From contig JAICLG010000020.1 of NCBI GenBank assembly GCA_025927515.1, positions 1 through 17,719 of the forward strand: DNA of 17,719 nt, read 5' to 3'. Source of the stretch: Hyphomicrobium sp. (lineage in GTDB: Bacteria > Pseudomonadota > Alphaproteobacteria > Rhizobiales > Hyphomicrobiaceae). Each line of letters begins with the position of its first letter. Within the stretch, counting starts at the first letter, position 1. Below, piece after piece: positions 6,976-14,199 of the stretch. The notes beneath the pieces were generated by a model. The model worked only from the letters and a program-made list of their open reading frames with translations. It was not told where the DNA came from and searched no databases. A program made the translations under genes and the position numbers.

Positions 6976-7127
6976 AATGAGTGAAAGAAAATCGATCCGC
7001 GGTAATCCCCGACGGCGCGGTAAAATGGCCTTTTTTTATTGAGATTTACGGTAACTTCTGGAGGCCGAGGAAGATTTGTAATCATTCAACTGGCGCCGGT
7101 GTTGCAGATATCACCCAAATGCCTACC

Positions 7128-7146
7128 TGCGGCGGCAAGCGCCGCA
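7128..7146 (-). terminator. Hairpin after hmuV
   Basis: TGCGGCG (7128-7134) pairs perfectly with CGCCGCA (7140-7146) around a 5-nt loop, starting 9 bases after the hmuV stop in the direction of transcription. No T-run follows, so it may be a weak or Rho-aided terminator, or an RNA-stabilising 3' end. Confidence 0.4.
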
Positions 7147-7154
7147 TACAGCTG

Positions 7155-8003
7155 TCAAATCGACAAGACTGCCCGAGGCATTTGATTCTCGCCCAGCGCA
7201 CCCGCTTTATGAGCGCTATCAAGTGGCCGCCACGGTGTACCGTGGCAGTGTTCTGCCGCGATTGAGACCTCGAATATCTCTTCGATCAAATCACGCGAAA
7301 GCGGTTCGTTACGCGTCGCGATTGTTGCGAGCTTGCCTTTTCGCAGAACCAAAATCCTATCGGCAAACGTATGCGCCAGCGTCAGATCATGAAGGACCAC
7401 GATCACCAGCACATTCCCGCTACGCGCGAGCGTGCGCGCATGTTCCAAAAGCGCCAACTGGTGTCGGACGTCGAGGCTGGCTATCGGTTCGTCGAGCAAT
7501 AATATCTGAGGAGATATGTGCGTTCGACCTGCGGCCAGTTGCGCCAGCGAGCGCGCGAAGCTAACGCGCTGCTGCTCACCGCCCGATAATGTCAGAAAAT
7601 TCCGCTCCGCAAATTCTTCTGCGTCGACATTCGCTAGCGCCGATAACGCGAGTTGATCTCTATCCCGGCGCGACAGACCGACACCTATTCCCTCCGTTCC
7701 GAGGCGCACCACTTCAAATGCCGTAAAAGGAAAAACGACACGCGAATTCTGGAGCATCACCGCACGCCTGGACGCTAGCTGCCGCTGCGGGATAGACGCT
7801 AGCTTCTGCCCTCCAATCGATACGCTCCCCTCGGTTGGGTGCTCCTCACCCGACAGCATGCGAAGCAGCGTCGACTTGCCGGCGCCGTTTGGCCCGACGA
7901 TCGCCAACACCTCTCCTGCTTCTGCGGCGAAGCTGATCCGCTCCAAAAGCTTACGATTGCCGAGCTGATACGTCAGATCATGAACAGCGAGCAGTTCGGT
8001 CAT
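7155..8003 (-). CDS. hmuV: Haem ABC importer ATP-binding protein HmuV
   Basis: A 282-residue ATPase that would power haem import through HmuU. Visible motifs: Walker A GPNGAGKST (37-45), Q-loop Gln85 (VMLQNSRV), ABC signature LSGGEQQR (139-146), Walker B ILLLDEP (167-173) and H-loop His205 (VLHDLTLA). The family form LDVRHQ after Walker B is typical of iron/haem importers. The start ATG 8003 overlaps the hmuU stop in an ATGA. The frame stays open upstream inside hmuU, but that extension is only hmuU antisense-free readthrough in another frame and has no HmuV homology. It is the last gene of the ABM-hutX-hmuTUV unit. The C-terminus (about 25 residues after the last helix) looks unstructured. 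Confidence 0.93.
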   Translation of the reverse strand: MTELLAVHDLTYQLGNRKLLERISFAAEAGEVLAIVGPNGAGKSTLLRMLSGEEHPTEGSVSIGGQKLASIPQRQLASRRAVMLQNSRVVFPFTAFEVVRLGTEGIGVGLSRRDRDQLALSALANVDAEEFAERNFLTLSGGEQQRVSFARSLAQLAAGRTHISPQILLLDEPIASLDVRHQLALLEHARTLARSGNVLVIVVLHDLTLAHTFADRILVLRKGKLATIATRNEPLSRDLIEEIFEVSIAAEHCHGTPWRPLDSAHKAGALGENQMPRAVLSI

Positions 8004-9058
8004 ACCGCGAACTCCGGGCCGCGACGTAGCAAAAGCCAGATAAAAAACGGCGCGCCGAATGTGGCGGTGATAATCCCGATCGGCAGTTCGCTCGGAGCAA
8101 CGATGGTCCGGGCGCAAATATCGGCGCCGACCAGCAGCGATGCGCCGAGCAAGGCCGACGCCGGTAGCAAGAAGCGGTAATTCGCGCCGACAGAAAGCCG
8201 GAGAAGATGCGGAACAATGATACCAACGAAGCCGATCAGGCCGGAGCACGCAACCGCTGCACCAACAGCGATTGAAACGAGAAGGATCGCTCCGGTTTTG
8301 AGCCGATCCACACTGATCCCGAGATGAAAGGCTTCTGCCTCACCGAGCGCCATTGCGTTGAGGCCCCGCGCCAGAAAAGGTACGGCGATGAGCGTCGGCA
8401 GGACCATCGGCACGACAACGGCGACCTTGCTCCATGTCGCGCCGCCTAAGCTGCCCATCGACCAGAATGTTAAATCGCGAAGCTGGCGATCGTCGCTGAT
8501 ATAAGCGAGCCATCCGGTTCCCGCTCCCGCCAAGGCCGCAAAAGCAATACCTGCAAGAAGCATGATGGCCATCGATGTCCGGCCGCCACGGCTGGCAACC
8601 ACATACAGGATCAATGTCGACATCAGCGCACCGACAAATGCGGCCATCGGCAGGAACGCAAATGGCAGCTTCGTTGCTGCGTCGGGCAAAAACCGGCCAC
8701 CGAGAACGATTGCGACCGCAGCGGCAAATCCAGCGCCGGACGAAACACCGATCAGACCCGGATCGGCAAGCGGGTTACGAAAGAGCCCTTGCATCACGGC
8801 ACCAGATGCCGCAAGCGCCGCACCGACCGCCGCACCTAGGATCAACCGCGGCAGTCGAATTTGCGTGATCACCAGCGCGTCGCGGGCGAAATCAATCTGC
8901 CCGGACGGCTCCATTCCGAAAAGAACTTCGAAGACGCGCTTCGGCGCTATGGAAATCGAGCCAAGAGAGATTGCAGCGACCGCAATCAGCACGAGCAATA
9001 CACAGAGTGCCATCAGCACGATCGACCTACGATACGCGACTTGTGGAATCTGATGCAT
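8000..9058 (-). CDS. hmuU: Haem ABC importer permease HmuU
   Basis: A 352-residue FecCD-family inner-membrane permease with about ten hydrophobic segments. Family hallmarks are RLPRLILGAAVGAALAASGA, VMQGLFRNPLADPGLIGVSS and, near the end, GLIGFVGIIVPHLLRL (the ATPase-coupling region) and ADICARTIVAPSELPIGI. It forms the membrane channel for haem delivered by HmuT. The ATG at 9058 shares one base with the hmuT stop (TGATG); an in-frame GTG one codon upstream is also possible. The stop overlaps the hmuV start. These overlaps indicate tight translational coupling of hmuT, hmuU and hmuV. Confidence 0.93.
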   Translation of the reverse strand: MHQIPQVAYRRSIVLMALCVLLVLIAVAAISLGSISIAPKRVFEVLFGMEPSGQIDFARDALVITQIRLPRLILGAAVGAALAASGAVMQGLFRNPLADPGLIGVSSGAGFAAAVAIVLGGRFLPDAATKLPFAFLPMAAFVGALMSTLILYVVASRGGRTSMAIMLLAGIAFAALAGAGTGWLAYISDDRQLRDLTFWSMGSLGGATWSKVAVVVPMVLPTLIAVPFLARGLNAMALGEAEAFHLGISVDRLKTGAILLVSIAVGAAVACSGLIGFVGIIVPHLLRLSVGANYRFLLPASALLGASLLVGADICARTIVAPSELPIGIITATFGAPFFIWLLLRRGPEFAV

Positions 9059-9981
9059 CACTGAAGATCGGAGCGCTTATCTTGCCCGGCGAGCTTAGGA
9101 TATGCAGCCAGAAGAAGGTCGCGCGCGGCACTTGAAGTCCGCGGTCCGAATCCCAAAAGATATCCGCCGTCAAAGATGAAAATCGATTTCGATTTGGCGG
9201 CCGGAGTTGCGGCGAACGCGGGAACGGCCAGGATACTGTTGACGGTCACATCCTGCGGGCCGTGACCCATCGCAATGATGATATCCGGCGCTGCGTCGAA
9301 AAGCGCTTCGTCGCTGATCGGCTTCCAGCCATTGAGCGTCGAAGCCGCGTTCTGCAATCCTGCGAGCGTCAAGATTCCATCGGCCGAGGTATCGCGGCCT
9401 CCGACCATGGCGCGGCCGTTCATGAACGATAGAATGAACAATGCCCGGCGCGGCTTTTCGATTTTGGAGCGAAGCGCACTGAGCGCGGCGAACTGTTTGT
9501 CCGTTTCCGCCGCAAGCGCCGCACCCTTGACCGGTTCGCCTACGAGTTTCGCCACTTCCTTGATCTTTGCCGAAATTCCGGCCGGCGTCGCAACATCGGG
9601 AAGATGGGAAACCTGCACGCCCGCATCTTCGACGGCCTTCAAGATATCCGGCGGCCCGGCAGATTCGATCGCGATAACCGAAGTCGGATTGAGCGAAAGC
9701 AGCCCCTCGGACGAAAGCGCCCGCACATAGCCGACGTTGGCTTTTTCCTTGAGCGCCGAGGCCGGGTACGTACTCGTGCTATCGACGCCAACCAGAACGT
9801 CGGCACGCCTGAGAGCGTAAACAATCTCCGTCACGACACCACCGGCTGCGATGATGCGCTGAGGCTGAGACGCATGCAGACTTCCGCTCTCGTTTGCCTT
9901 TCCAGGATCGCCAATGGCCGGGAGCGATGCCAAAGACACTCCCAGAAGGGTAACGAGAGCAGATAAGGAAACGATTTTCAT
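9058..9981 (-). CDS. hmuT: Periplasmic haem-binding protein HmuT
   Basis: A 307-residue class III substrate-binding protein with a signal peptide (MKIVSLSALVTLLGVSLASL, cleavage likely near residue 24). The mature part has the PhuT/ShuT/HmuT pattern: RIIAAGGVVTEIVYAL, then NVGYVRALSSEGLLSLNPT, where Tyr85 is the expected axial haem ligand. The long central helix (residues 140-175) links two lobes; later motifs are GRDTSADGILTLAGLQNA and GGYLLGFGPRT. It would pass haem from the outer-membrane receptor to HmuU/V. The gene follows hutX by 17 bp, with GAG about 7 bases before ATG 9981. Confidence 0.93.
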   Translation of the reverse strand: MKIVSLSALVTLLGVSLASLPAIGDPGKANESGSLHASQPQRIIAAGGVVTEIVYALRRADVLVGVDSTSTYPASALKEKANVGYVRALSSEGLLSLNPTSVIAIESAGPPDILKAVEDAGVQVSHLPDVATPAGISAKIKEVAKLVGEPVKGAALAAETDKQFAALSALRSKIEKPRRALFILSFMNGRAMVGGRDTSADGILTLAGLQNAASTLNGWKPISDEALFDAAPDIIIAMGHGPQDVTVNSILAVPAFAATPAAKSKSIFIFDGGYLLGFGPRTSSAARDLLLAAYPKLAGQDKRSDLQ

Positions 9982-9998
9982 TAACGCTCTAATCTTCT

Positions 9999-10532
9999 CT
10001 ATAACGCTGTCTCAGCGCGTAATTTCTCGAACCGAGCGAGCTGCTCCGGCTGCAAATTCTTGTTTTCGTCCCGCGAGACGAAAATCTTGAACATGGCCTG
10101 CCCATCGCAGTTGATGAACTGGATCGAGCACGAGCGACGTTTGAAGAATGGACGATCGATGAAGTAGATCGCAGCGCAGCGTTCGATTTTCAAATGGCCG
10201 CCAAGCGGACTGTCGCCGTGAATATTGAAATAACCCCGCGCATGTGAGCCAGCGGGAATGGTGCAGGCGGTTTCAAAGACACCATCATCGGTGTGCACGA
10301 TAAAGACCACCGGCCCCCAGCTCGTAAGATCCTCCCAAATTCGATCGAATCTCTCTTTCGATGCGACAGCCGCGCTCCCGGACGGAAGACAATCGAGAAC
10401 GGCTCGGTAAGGAGCGCAATGAGCGGCAGCGACGGCCTCAAGAACGCCGTCCGGATTTTCGCGGAGCGCATTGCGCACCGCGCTTTCGATATTTGGATCG
10501 GACAACGAACTGTCCCGCACCGCGAGTGTCAT
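9999..10532 (-). CDS. hutX: Cytosolic haem utilisation carrier HutX
   Basis: A 177-residue protein of the HutX/HuvX (ChuX-like) family. Vibrio HutX binds haem in the cytosol and hands it to the oxygenase HutZ. Recognisable blocks are VLEAVAAAHCAPYRAVLDCLP, WEDLTSWGPVVFIVHTDDGVFE, ARGYFNIHGDSPLGGHLKI and AAIYFIDRPFFKRRSCSIQF, followed by MFKIFVSRD. I chose ATG 10532 because AAGAGG, overlapping the stop of the upstream gene, sits 9 bases before it; an in-frame TTG lies at 10538. The gene is 13 bp from the upstream monooxygenase. No HutZ or HutW is present; the IsdG-type enzymes may take the acceptor role. Confidence 0.9.
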   Translation of the reverse strand: MTLAVRDSSLSDPNIESAVRNALRENPDGVLEAVAAAHCAPYRAVLDCLPSGSAAVASKERFDRIWEDLTSWGPVVFIVHTDDGVFETACTIPAGSHARGYFNIHGDSPLGGHLKIERCAAIYFIDRPFFKRRSCSIQFINCDGQAMFKIFVSRDENKNLQPEQLARFEKLRAETAL

Positions 10533-10545
10533 CCTCAAACGCCTC

Positions 10546-10881
10546 TTACTCAGCCGCAGCTTTATTATTGAGGCTCAGCGATTGCACGACCTGAAAACCT
10601 TCGAATTGAGGGTGGCCGAGAAACAGGGGCTTCCGCTCGCCTGCGCCCTTGTGCGAAGCGCGGAACTCTTCCGACTTCGTCCAAGCCTCGAAATCCGCGA
10701 AGCTTGCCCACGTCGTATGGGATGAATAGAGCGTGTGATCCTCGTGCTCAGGACCACGAAGAAGATGAAATTCAATAAACCCTTTCATTCGGTCGAGATG
10801 CGAGTCACGCCCTTTCCAGGCGGATTCGAACTCACTTTCGAGGCCCTTGATTACCTTGAACCGGTTCATCGCAATGTACAT
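10546..10881 (-). CDS. IsdG/HmuQ/HmuD-type haem-degrading monooxygenase (copy 2)
   Basis: A 111-residue ABM-fold protein, first gene of the hutX-hmuTUV unit. The IsdG triad is intact: Asn6 (MYIAMNRFKV), Trp67 (FEAWTKSEEF) and His77 (FRASH). It aligns end to end without gaps over the first 80 residues with the copy at 4061-4405 and is clearly a paralogue, with many conservative changes. GAGGAG lies 6 bases before ATG 10881. The only long untranslated leader of this unit is upstream, with the shared operator-like motif about 226 bases away. It probably opens imported haem to release iron; products and reductant cannot be read from sequence. Confidence 0.86.
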   Translation of the reverse strand: MYIAMNRFKVIKGLESEFESAWKGRDSHLDRMKGFIEFHLLRGPEHEDHTLYSSHTTWASFADFEAWTKSEEFRASHKGAGERKPLFLGHPQFEGFQVVQSLSLNNKAAAE

Positions 10882-11096
10882 TGAAGCTCCTCACTTGCAT
10901 TTGCCGAATGAACCGCCAACGCGCAGCTCTTTTCGGAGTTTCCCGATCTCTTGCCTACAAAACACCATCCGCATGGAAATTTTTCCGCAGATGCCTGAGC
11001 TTGGACGGAGATCGAACGCATTTCAACTGACTTACCGACTCGCGCAGATTCCATCGGAACGCGCTTGTTGCCGTCACCCGACCATCACAAACTGAG

Positions 11097-11137
11097 AATT
11101 GTTGAATGACAATACTTTACTATATATGTCAACAATT
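11097..11137 (-). promoter_or_regulatory. Proposed haem/iron operator upstream of the hutX-hmuTUV unit
   Basis: AATTGTTGA (11097-11105) and TCAACAATT (11129-11137) are perfect 9-bp inverted arms 23 bases apart. Between and partly inside them lies the plus-strand core TTACTATATATGTCAACAA (11117-11135), shared with 6957-6975 upstream of the receptor gene. A nested TGACA/TGTCA-type symmetry (11107-11110 and 11128-11130) is also visible. The region is AT-rich in a GC-rich background. The outer inverted repeat is absent at the receptor copy, so the 19-bp core is the best candidate for the shared protein site. Confidence 0.55.
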
Positions 11138-11493
11138 AACATCGGCTCGAAATGACGCCGCAGCTCAGCCTTGGCTGTCGAAATCATCTCATATGCTAGG
11201 TGATTGATGATGGTCCGGCCGTCTTCAAGGCAGCTATTACGGGATGAGCAGAGGCCATTAGAAGCTCGACGAGCGATCGTGCTCTACTGCTGCGCGAGGC
11301 TCAGGTTCTGATCACGAGCTGCGAGTGACATCACATGCCATCAGAGCACGTCCCGCGCTCAACTCTCGTTCGCCCATTCCAGAAGCGCGGTTGTTACCAG
11401 ATCACGCCGGAGCCCGCACAGACCGGCGGCGGCTCCTCTCCACGTGAGGCGCGCCACCGCGAGAAATTATTCGCGTACTCAAATCGAGTTTTA

Positions 11494-11521
11494 ATTTGCG
11501 TCGTTTGCCGCACCCGCAAAT
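11494..11521. promoter_or_regulatory. Inverted repeat ATTTGCG-N14-CGCAAAT upstream of the lipoprotein gene
   Basis: ATTTGCG (11494-11500) and CGCAAAT (11515-11521) are perfect 7-bp inverted arms, ending 50 bases before the start at 11572. It could be an operator or promoter-proximal structure. No known regulator matches with confidence. Confidence 0.3.
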
Positions 11522-11571
11522 GAGCCATGCTCGCTATCATTTGTCCGATTCGATCGGGAGGATGGACGAGC

Positions 11572-11997
11572 ATGGGCCATTACGCTTTTCGTAGTGTGGC
11601 ATTGATCGCCTTGATGTGCGCGTGCGGAGGTTGCGCCATTAGAGACGCCGACTTGGCGTTACGTGCCAAGTCGGAACTGATCGGGCTCCCCGAAAACGAT
11701 CTCCGCATGTGCGCGGGGCATCCCACCAACGAGGACAATATTCCCGGCGGAAAGATCTGGATGTACGAACACGCCGACGCCGTCCCGACTGGCGTTACCA
11801 TCACGCCGGCGCTTCCTCTGGGCACGGTTCTGACACCGCCCAACGGCGGTTATTGCCGGGTGCAATTTCGTATCGTTCACGCCAAGGTCGCGGAGGTCAC
11901 ATACGCTGGCGCGACCGATCAATGGGGCCGTCGTGATGCGGGATGCGCACCAATCGTCCGTAGCTGCCTAGATTATAAGGCTGATCACTCCAAGTGA
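11572..11997 (+). CDS. Probable lipoprotein of unknown function
   Basis: A 141-residue protein with an N-terminal signal (MGHYAFRSVALIALMCACGG) leading into a cysteine cluster; Cys19 (MCAC) or Cys22 (CGGC) could be lipidated, though neither is a textbook lipobox. The mature part contains a motif I recall from small alphaproteobacterial lipoproteins: LIGLPENDLRMCAGHPTNED, then GGKIWMYEH, a proline/glycine-rich turn, and YCRVQFRIVHAKVAEVTYAG. Four further cysteines in the mature part suggest disulphides. The fold may resemble outer-membrane assembly lipoproteins of the SmpA/OmlA kind (short 'LIG.p..dL......P' opening), but that is inference. GGGAGG lies 10 bases before ATG 11572; an upstream in-frame ATG at 11527 is less likely. 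It is convergent with the next gene, 9 bases apart. Confidence 0.7.
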   Translation: MGHYAFRSVALIALMCACGGCAIRDADLALRAKSELIGLPENDLRMCAGHPTNEDNIPGGKIWMYEHADAVPTGVTITPALPLGTVLTPPNGGYCRVQFRIVHAKVAEVTYAGATDQWGRRDAGCAPIVRSCLDYKADHSK

Positions 11998-11999
11998 TC
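11983..11999. terminator. Hairpin overlapping the lipoprotein stop codon
   Basis: GATCACT (11983-11989) pairs perfectly with AGTGATC (11993-11999) around CCA. It includes the stop codon at 11995-11997 and sits between two convergent genes. No T-run follows, so its role as a terminator is uncertain. Confidence 0.35.
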
Positions 12000-12006
12000 G
12001 TGCTCG

Positions 12007-12489
12007 TCAGAATGGCGACCAGCCGTGACTTCCCGCGACGGCGCCAAAGATCGTCACGAGACTGAGGACGAGCAGAACCCAGTGCGCTCGATGCAAACGA
12101 GCGAACGCGGCTTCAGGCTGAGCCGCTGCCCATCGACGAAAGTAGCGCTGTAGAATGAACGGCTCGGCAACGAAAAGAAAAAAGGCAAACAAGAACCATA
12201 CGCCGACCATCGCATGCATCCACCAGAAGGTGGCGGACTGGAATCGATCCCAAAGATCGAGACGCCATAGCATATAGAGCCCGCTGAGGCCGACGACGAG
12301 AACGGCAAACCGGGCCTGCCACACGAAGCGGTGCTCGATCGCATCAAACGCGCGTAGCGGATCCTTCCCGAGATCACCACGCCGCACGGCTGGCAACATC
12401 ACCGTCGTCGCCATGGATACGCCGCCGATCCAAATGACGACGGCTAGCACATGCAGGGCTCGTGCGATCGCAACATCATCTATGGTCAT
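12007..12489 (-). CDS. CopD-like four-helix integral membrane protein
   Basis: A 160-residue protein with four hydrophobic helices. It starts MTIDDVAIARALHVLAVVIW, a first helix (HVLAVVIWIGGVSMATTVML) typical of CopD-like and related b-type membrane proteins. His residues near helix ends (ARALHV, IEHRFVWQARF, WWMHAMVG, LHRAHWVL) are candidates for haem or copper ligands. I chose ATG 12489 because AAAGG lies 9 bases upstream; a GTG at 12522 is in frame. It is the last gene of the oxidase operon, 59 bp after its neighbour, and could help metal or haem delivery or act as an electron-transfer partner. That role is inference from context. Confidence 0.65.
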   Translation of the reverse strand: MTIDDVAIARALHVLAVVIWIGGVSMATTVMLPAVRRGDLGKDPLRAFDAIEHRFVWQARFAVLVVGLSGLYMLWRLDLWDRFQSATFWWMHAMVGVWFLFAFFLFVAEPFILQRYFRRWAAAQPEAAFARLHRAHWVLLVLSLVTIFGAVAGSHGWSPF

Positions 12490-12548
12490 GGCCGTGGACC
12501 TTTTATCGCGACGTTCGCTCACACGGATTGTGCGCGAAACATCAAAGG

Positions 12549-13013
12549 CTACTTCTTCGGCGGCGCTTGATGATCTGAAAGTGACTGACTGCTATAGGTC
12601 GGCGAATGCGAAAATTCCGCCGGCACATCCCACATGCGCGCGGCGTACCAAACCGCCCACGCAATGACAAACAGGGTCATCACCCATACCCAGACCGGTA
12701 TGGATGAACGCGCCTCGGCACGGCGTGGATCGAACGGATCCTCCACGCTGAATGCGTCGACAGTGAAACGAACCTCGCCGCGACGAATGGAGTGAGGATG
12801 CAATCCGGAAACGACGATGCCTGGACCGTTATGCACCACAAACGGAATTTCCTTGACGCCCTCGTGCCCGCTTTCACTAAGCGCGCGGATAGTCAGCTTA
12901 TGTGGCCCGTCCGCCAATGCGCTCGTATCGAGAGAGACCTCACTGCGCAGTTCCTGATCGGCGATCGGCTGCGTTCCGTCGTCCAAAAAGACGCGCACGC
13001 GCGCATTTTCCAT
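12549..13013 (-). CDS. Membrane-anchored periplasmic beta-sandwich-like protein of the oxidase operon
   Basis: A 154-residue protein. Residues 1-95 look like an Ig/FixH-like beta domain (ARVRVFLDDGTQPI, LADGPHKLTIRALSESGHEG, KEIPFVVHNGPGIVVSGLHP). One membrane helix follows (about 106-128) with the motif SSIPVWVWVMTLFVIAWAVW, which recalls the first helix of CcoP (NPLPRWWLW...). The C-terminal 30 residues are polar. There is no N-terminal signal peptide, so topology is uncertain: the beta domain could be cytosolic or moved out by the internal helix. AAAGG lies 8 bases before the ATG, and the gene is 15 bp after the small CcoS/Q-like gene. I suspect an accessory or assembly subunit of the oxidase; no established family name comes to mind. 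Confidence 0.6.
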   Translation of the reverse strand: MENARVRVFLDDGTQPIADQELRSEVSLDTSALADGPHKLTIRALSESGHEGVKEIPFVVHNGPGIVVSGLHPHSIRRGEVRFTVDAFSVEDPFDPRRAEARSSIPVWVWVMTLFVIAWAVWYAARMWDVPAEFSHSPTYSSQSLSDHQAPPKK

Positions 13014-13028
13014 GTCTGCACCTTTGCC

Positions 13029-13193
13029 CTATCGGTCGTCACGCAGGATATCGTATTTCGGATGATGCAGATCCGTCTCGCCGGGACGAAATAGCATCCA
13101 AAACATAGTCACGAAGCAGGCCACGGTGATTGCTCCGCATATCGCAATGATGACGAGGTTACCCAGAAGCGGCCCTGTCATATGATGATCCAT
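13029..13193 (-). CDS. CcoS/CcoQ-like 54-residue membrane protein
   Basis: This short gene fills the gap between the cytochrome c gene (13 bp away) and the beta-domain gene (15 bp away). It encodes MDHHMTGPLLGNLVIIAICG, a single membrane helix to about residue 36, then FRPGETDLHHPKYDILRDDR. FRPG just after the helix resembles CcoQ (WxFRPG). The tail G-x-x-D-L-x-x-P-x-x-x-I-L-x-D-D resembles CcoS/FixS, the cbb3 maturation protein needed for cofactor insertion. GAGGA lies 5 bases before ATG 13193. An in-frame ATG at 13181 is a less likely start. Either assignment links it to the cbb3-like oxidase. Confidence 0.7.
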   Translation of the reverse strand: MDHHMTGPLLGNLVIIAICGAITVACFVTMFWMLFRPGETDLHHPKYDILRDDR

Positions 13194-13206
13194 GATGGTC
13201 CTCGCG

Positions 13207-14199
13207 TTATTTGCCTTTGGCGCGTTCGGCGGCCACGTCCTTCGCCGTCACAGGCTTGCCGTGATTGCCCCAAGAGCTACGCTCGTAATTGATAATGTCG
13301 GCGATGTCGGCGTCGCTAAGCATGCTGCCAAATTCCGGCATCTCGCTCTCGTATTTGGTGCCGTCGATCGTAGCACCGGCAAGGCCGAACAGCACGGCGT
13401 GCATGTGCGTCGCGGGATTCGGATCGTTGACAGCGGCATTGCCTTTGAGAGGCGGGAAAGCGCCTGGCAGACCTTCTCCCGTTTCCTGGTGACAGGCCGA
13501 GCAGTTGGTGCTGAATAACTGCTTCCCCTTAGCGGATCCTTGCGTTGCAGCAGCAGGCGCGCTCGCTTCCTTGCCGCTGGCGGCAGGTGTTGCCGGCGCC
13601 GCAGCTTCTGCCGAACCGCCCATATCGCCAGCAACCTCACTCGTCGGCAGAGGCGATTGCTTCAATGACAGCAGATAAGCCAAGAGCGCTTGCGCCTCAT
13701 GCTTCGGAACCACGACGCCGTGCGGCGGTGCGTAAGCCTTCGGCAGCGGCACTGGACTCACACCCGCCGGAGCTTTGTCCACGACGTCGAACATCCAGTC
13801 GAAGGAAGGCATAATTGAATCGGGAACCACCGCGCGCGGATTGTAGAGGTGAATATATTGCCAGACTGCGCTCGGCTGTCGCGCACCGACGTTGGAGAGG
13901 TCGGGGCCGGTGCGTTCCGAGCCAAGCAGCTCAGGCGTCTGATAGGCAAAATCTCCCGGCGCCGACGGACGACCGAATACTTTGTCCTGCGCCAAGGGAC
14001 GTACCTGCTGCGTATGGCAGTAGCTGCAGCCGTTAGCGACGTACACTTCGCGGCCCTCAGCCTCGAGAGCTGTCAGTGGCTTCACGCCCGGGCCGGGTGG
14101 CGTTCGCGAAAGCATGATGCCGGGAGCAACACCCATGAGCAACGCAAGACCCGCATAAACCAGCGTCGACCCGCCGGCGATCAATACGAGCTTGTTCAT
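13207..14199 (-). CDS. Fused CcoO-like and class I cytochrome c, dihaem oxidase subunit
   Basis: A 330-residue membrane-anchored dihaem cytochrome. An N-terminal helix (residues 3-28) is followed by a CcoO-like haem domain: Cys58-SY-Cys61-His62 in GCSYCHTQQVRPL, then SERTGPDLSNVGAR and Met130 in DSIMPSFDWMF as axial ligand. These are the hallmarks of cbb3 subunit II. After an Ala/Pro/Gly linker (about 185-222) comes a second cytochrome c domain with Cys233-SA-Cys236-His237 and probable ligand Met287 (ESEMPEFGSML). Canonical cbb3 oxidases have separate CcoO (monohaem) and CcoP (dihaem); here one CcoP-like domain is joined to CcoO. The start ATG 14199 overlaps the stop of the catalytic subunit gene (ATGA). 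The frame remains open upstream, but that part is out-of-frame coding of the neighbour. Confidence 0.88.
   Translation of the reverse strand: MNKLVLIAGGSTLVYAGLALLMGVAPGIMLSRTPPGPGVKPLTALEAEGREVYVANGCSYCHTQQVRPLAQDKVFGRPSAPGDFAYQTPELLGSERTGPDLSNVGARQPSAVWQYIHLYNPRAVVPDSIMPSFDWMFDVVDKAPAGVSPVPLPKAYAPPHGVVVPKHEAQALLAYLLSLKQSPLPTSEVAGDMGGSAEAAAPATPAASGKEASAPAAATQGSAKGKQLFSTNCSACHQETGEGLPGAFPPLKGNAAVNDPNPATHMHAVLFGLAGATIDGTKYESEMPEFGSMLSDADIADIINYERSSWGNHGKPVTAKDVAAERAKGK

Larger units (their letters stand above)
6806..7154. other. 349-bp region between hmuV and the receptor gene
   Basis: This holds the 5' region of the receptor gene: a leader with a UUCG-type hairpin (6920-6935), a GTGTGCACAC palindrome (6938-6947) and the conserved 19-bp motif. 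It also holds a hairpin just after hmuV. I looked for a HemP/HmuP-type small ORF on both strands and found none. The plus-strand frame 6981-7265 shows no family features and runs into hmuV antisense. Confidence 0.5.
10882..11571. other. 690-bp intergenic region upstream of the haem unit and the lipoprotein
   Basis: The left part is the 5' region of the monooxygenase-hutX-hmuTUV unit and carries the conserved motif inside a larger inverted repeat (11097-11137). The right part lies upstream of the lipoprotein and carries an inverted repeat at 11494-11521. A plus-strand frame of 62 codons at 11335-11523 has no recognisable features or clear RBS and I do not call it. A 5-bp hairpin (CGCGA, TCGCG) lies at 11458-11475. 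The local drop in GC around 11095-11140 marks a regulatory zone. Confidence 0.5.

Noticed and set aside
6981..7265. Plus-strand frame of 94 codons, considered as a HemP/HmuP-like gene
   Set aside because: The translation lacks the HemP core and runs antisense into hmuV.
8562..9053. Plus-strand frame of 163 codons
   Set aside because: Antisense shadow of hmuU with Ala/Pro/Arg-rich translation.
11335..11523. Plus-strand frame of 62 codons before the lipoprotein
   Set aside because: No family features, no good RBS, and it covers the inverted repeat at 11494-11521; left as unproven.
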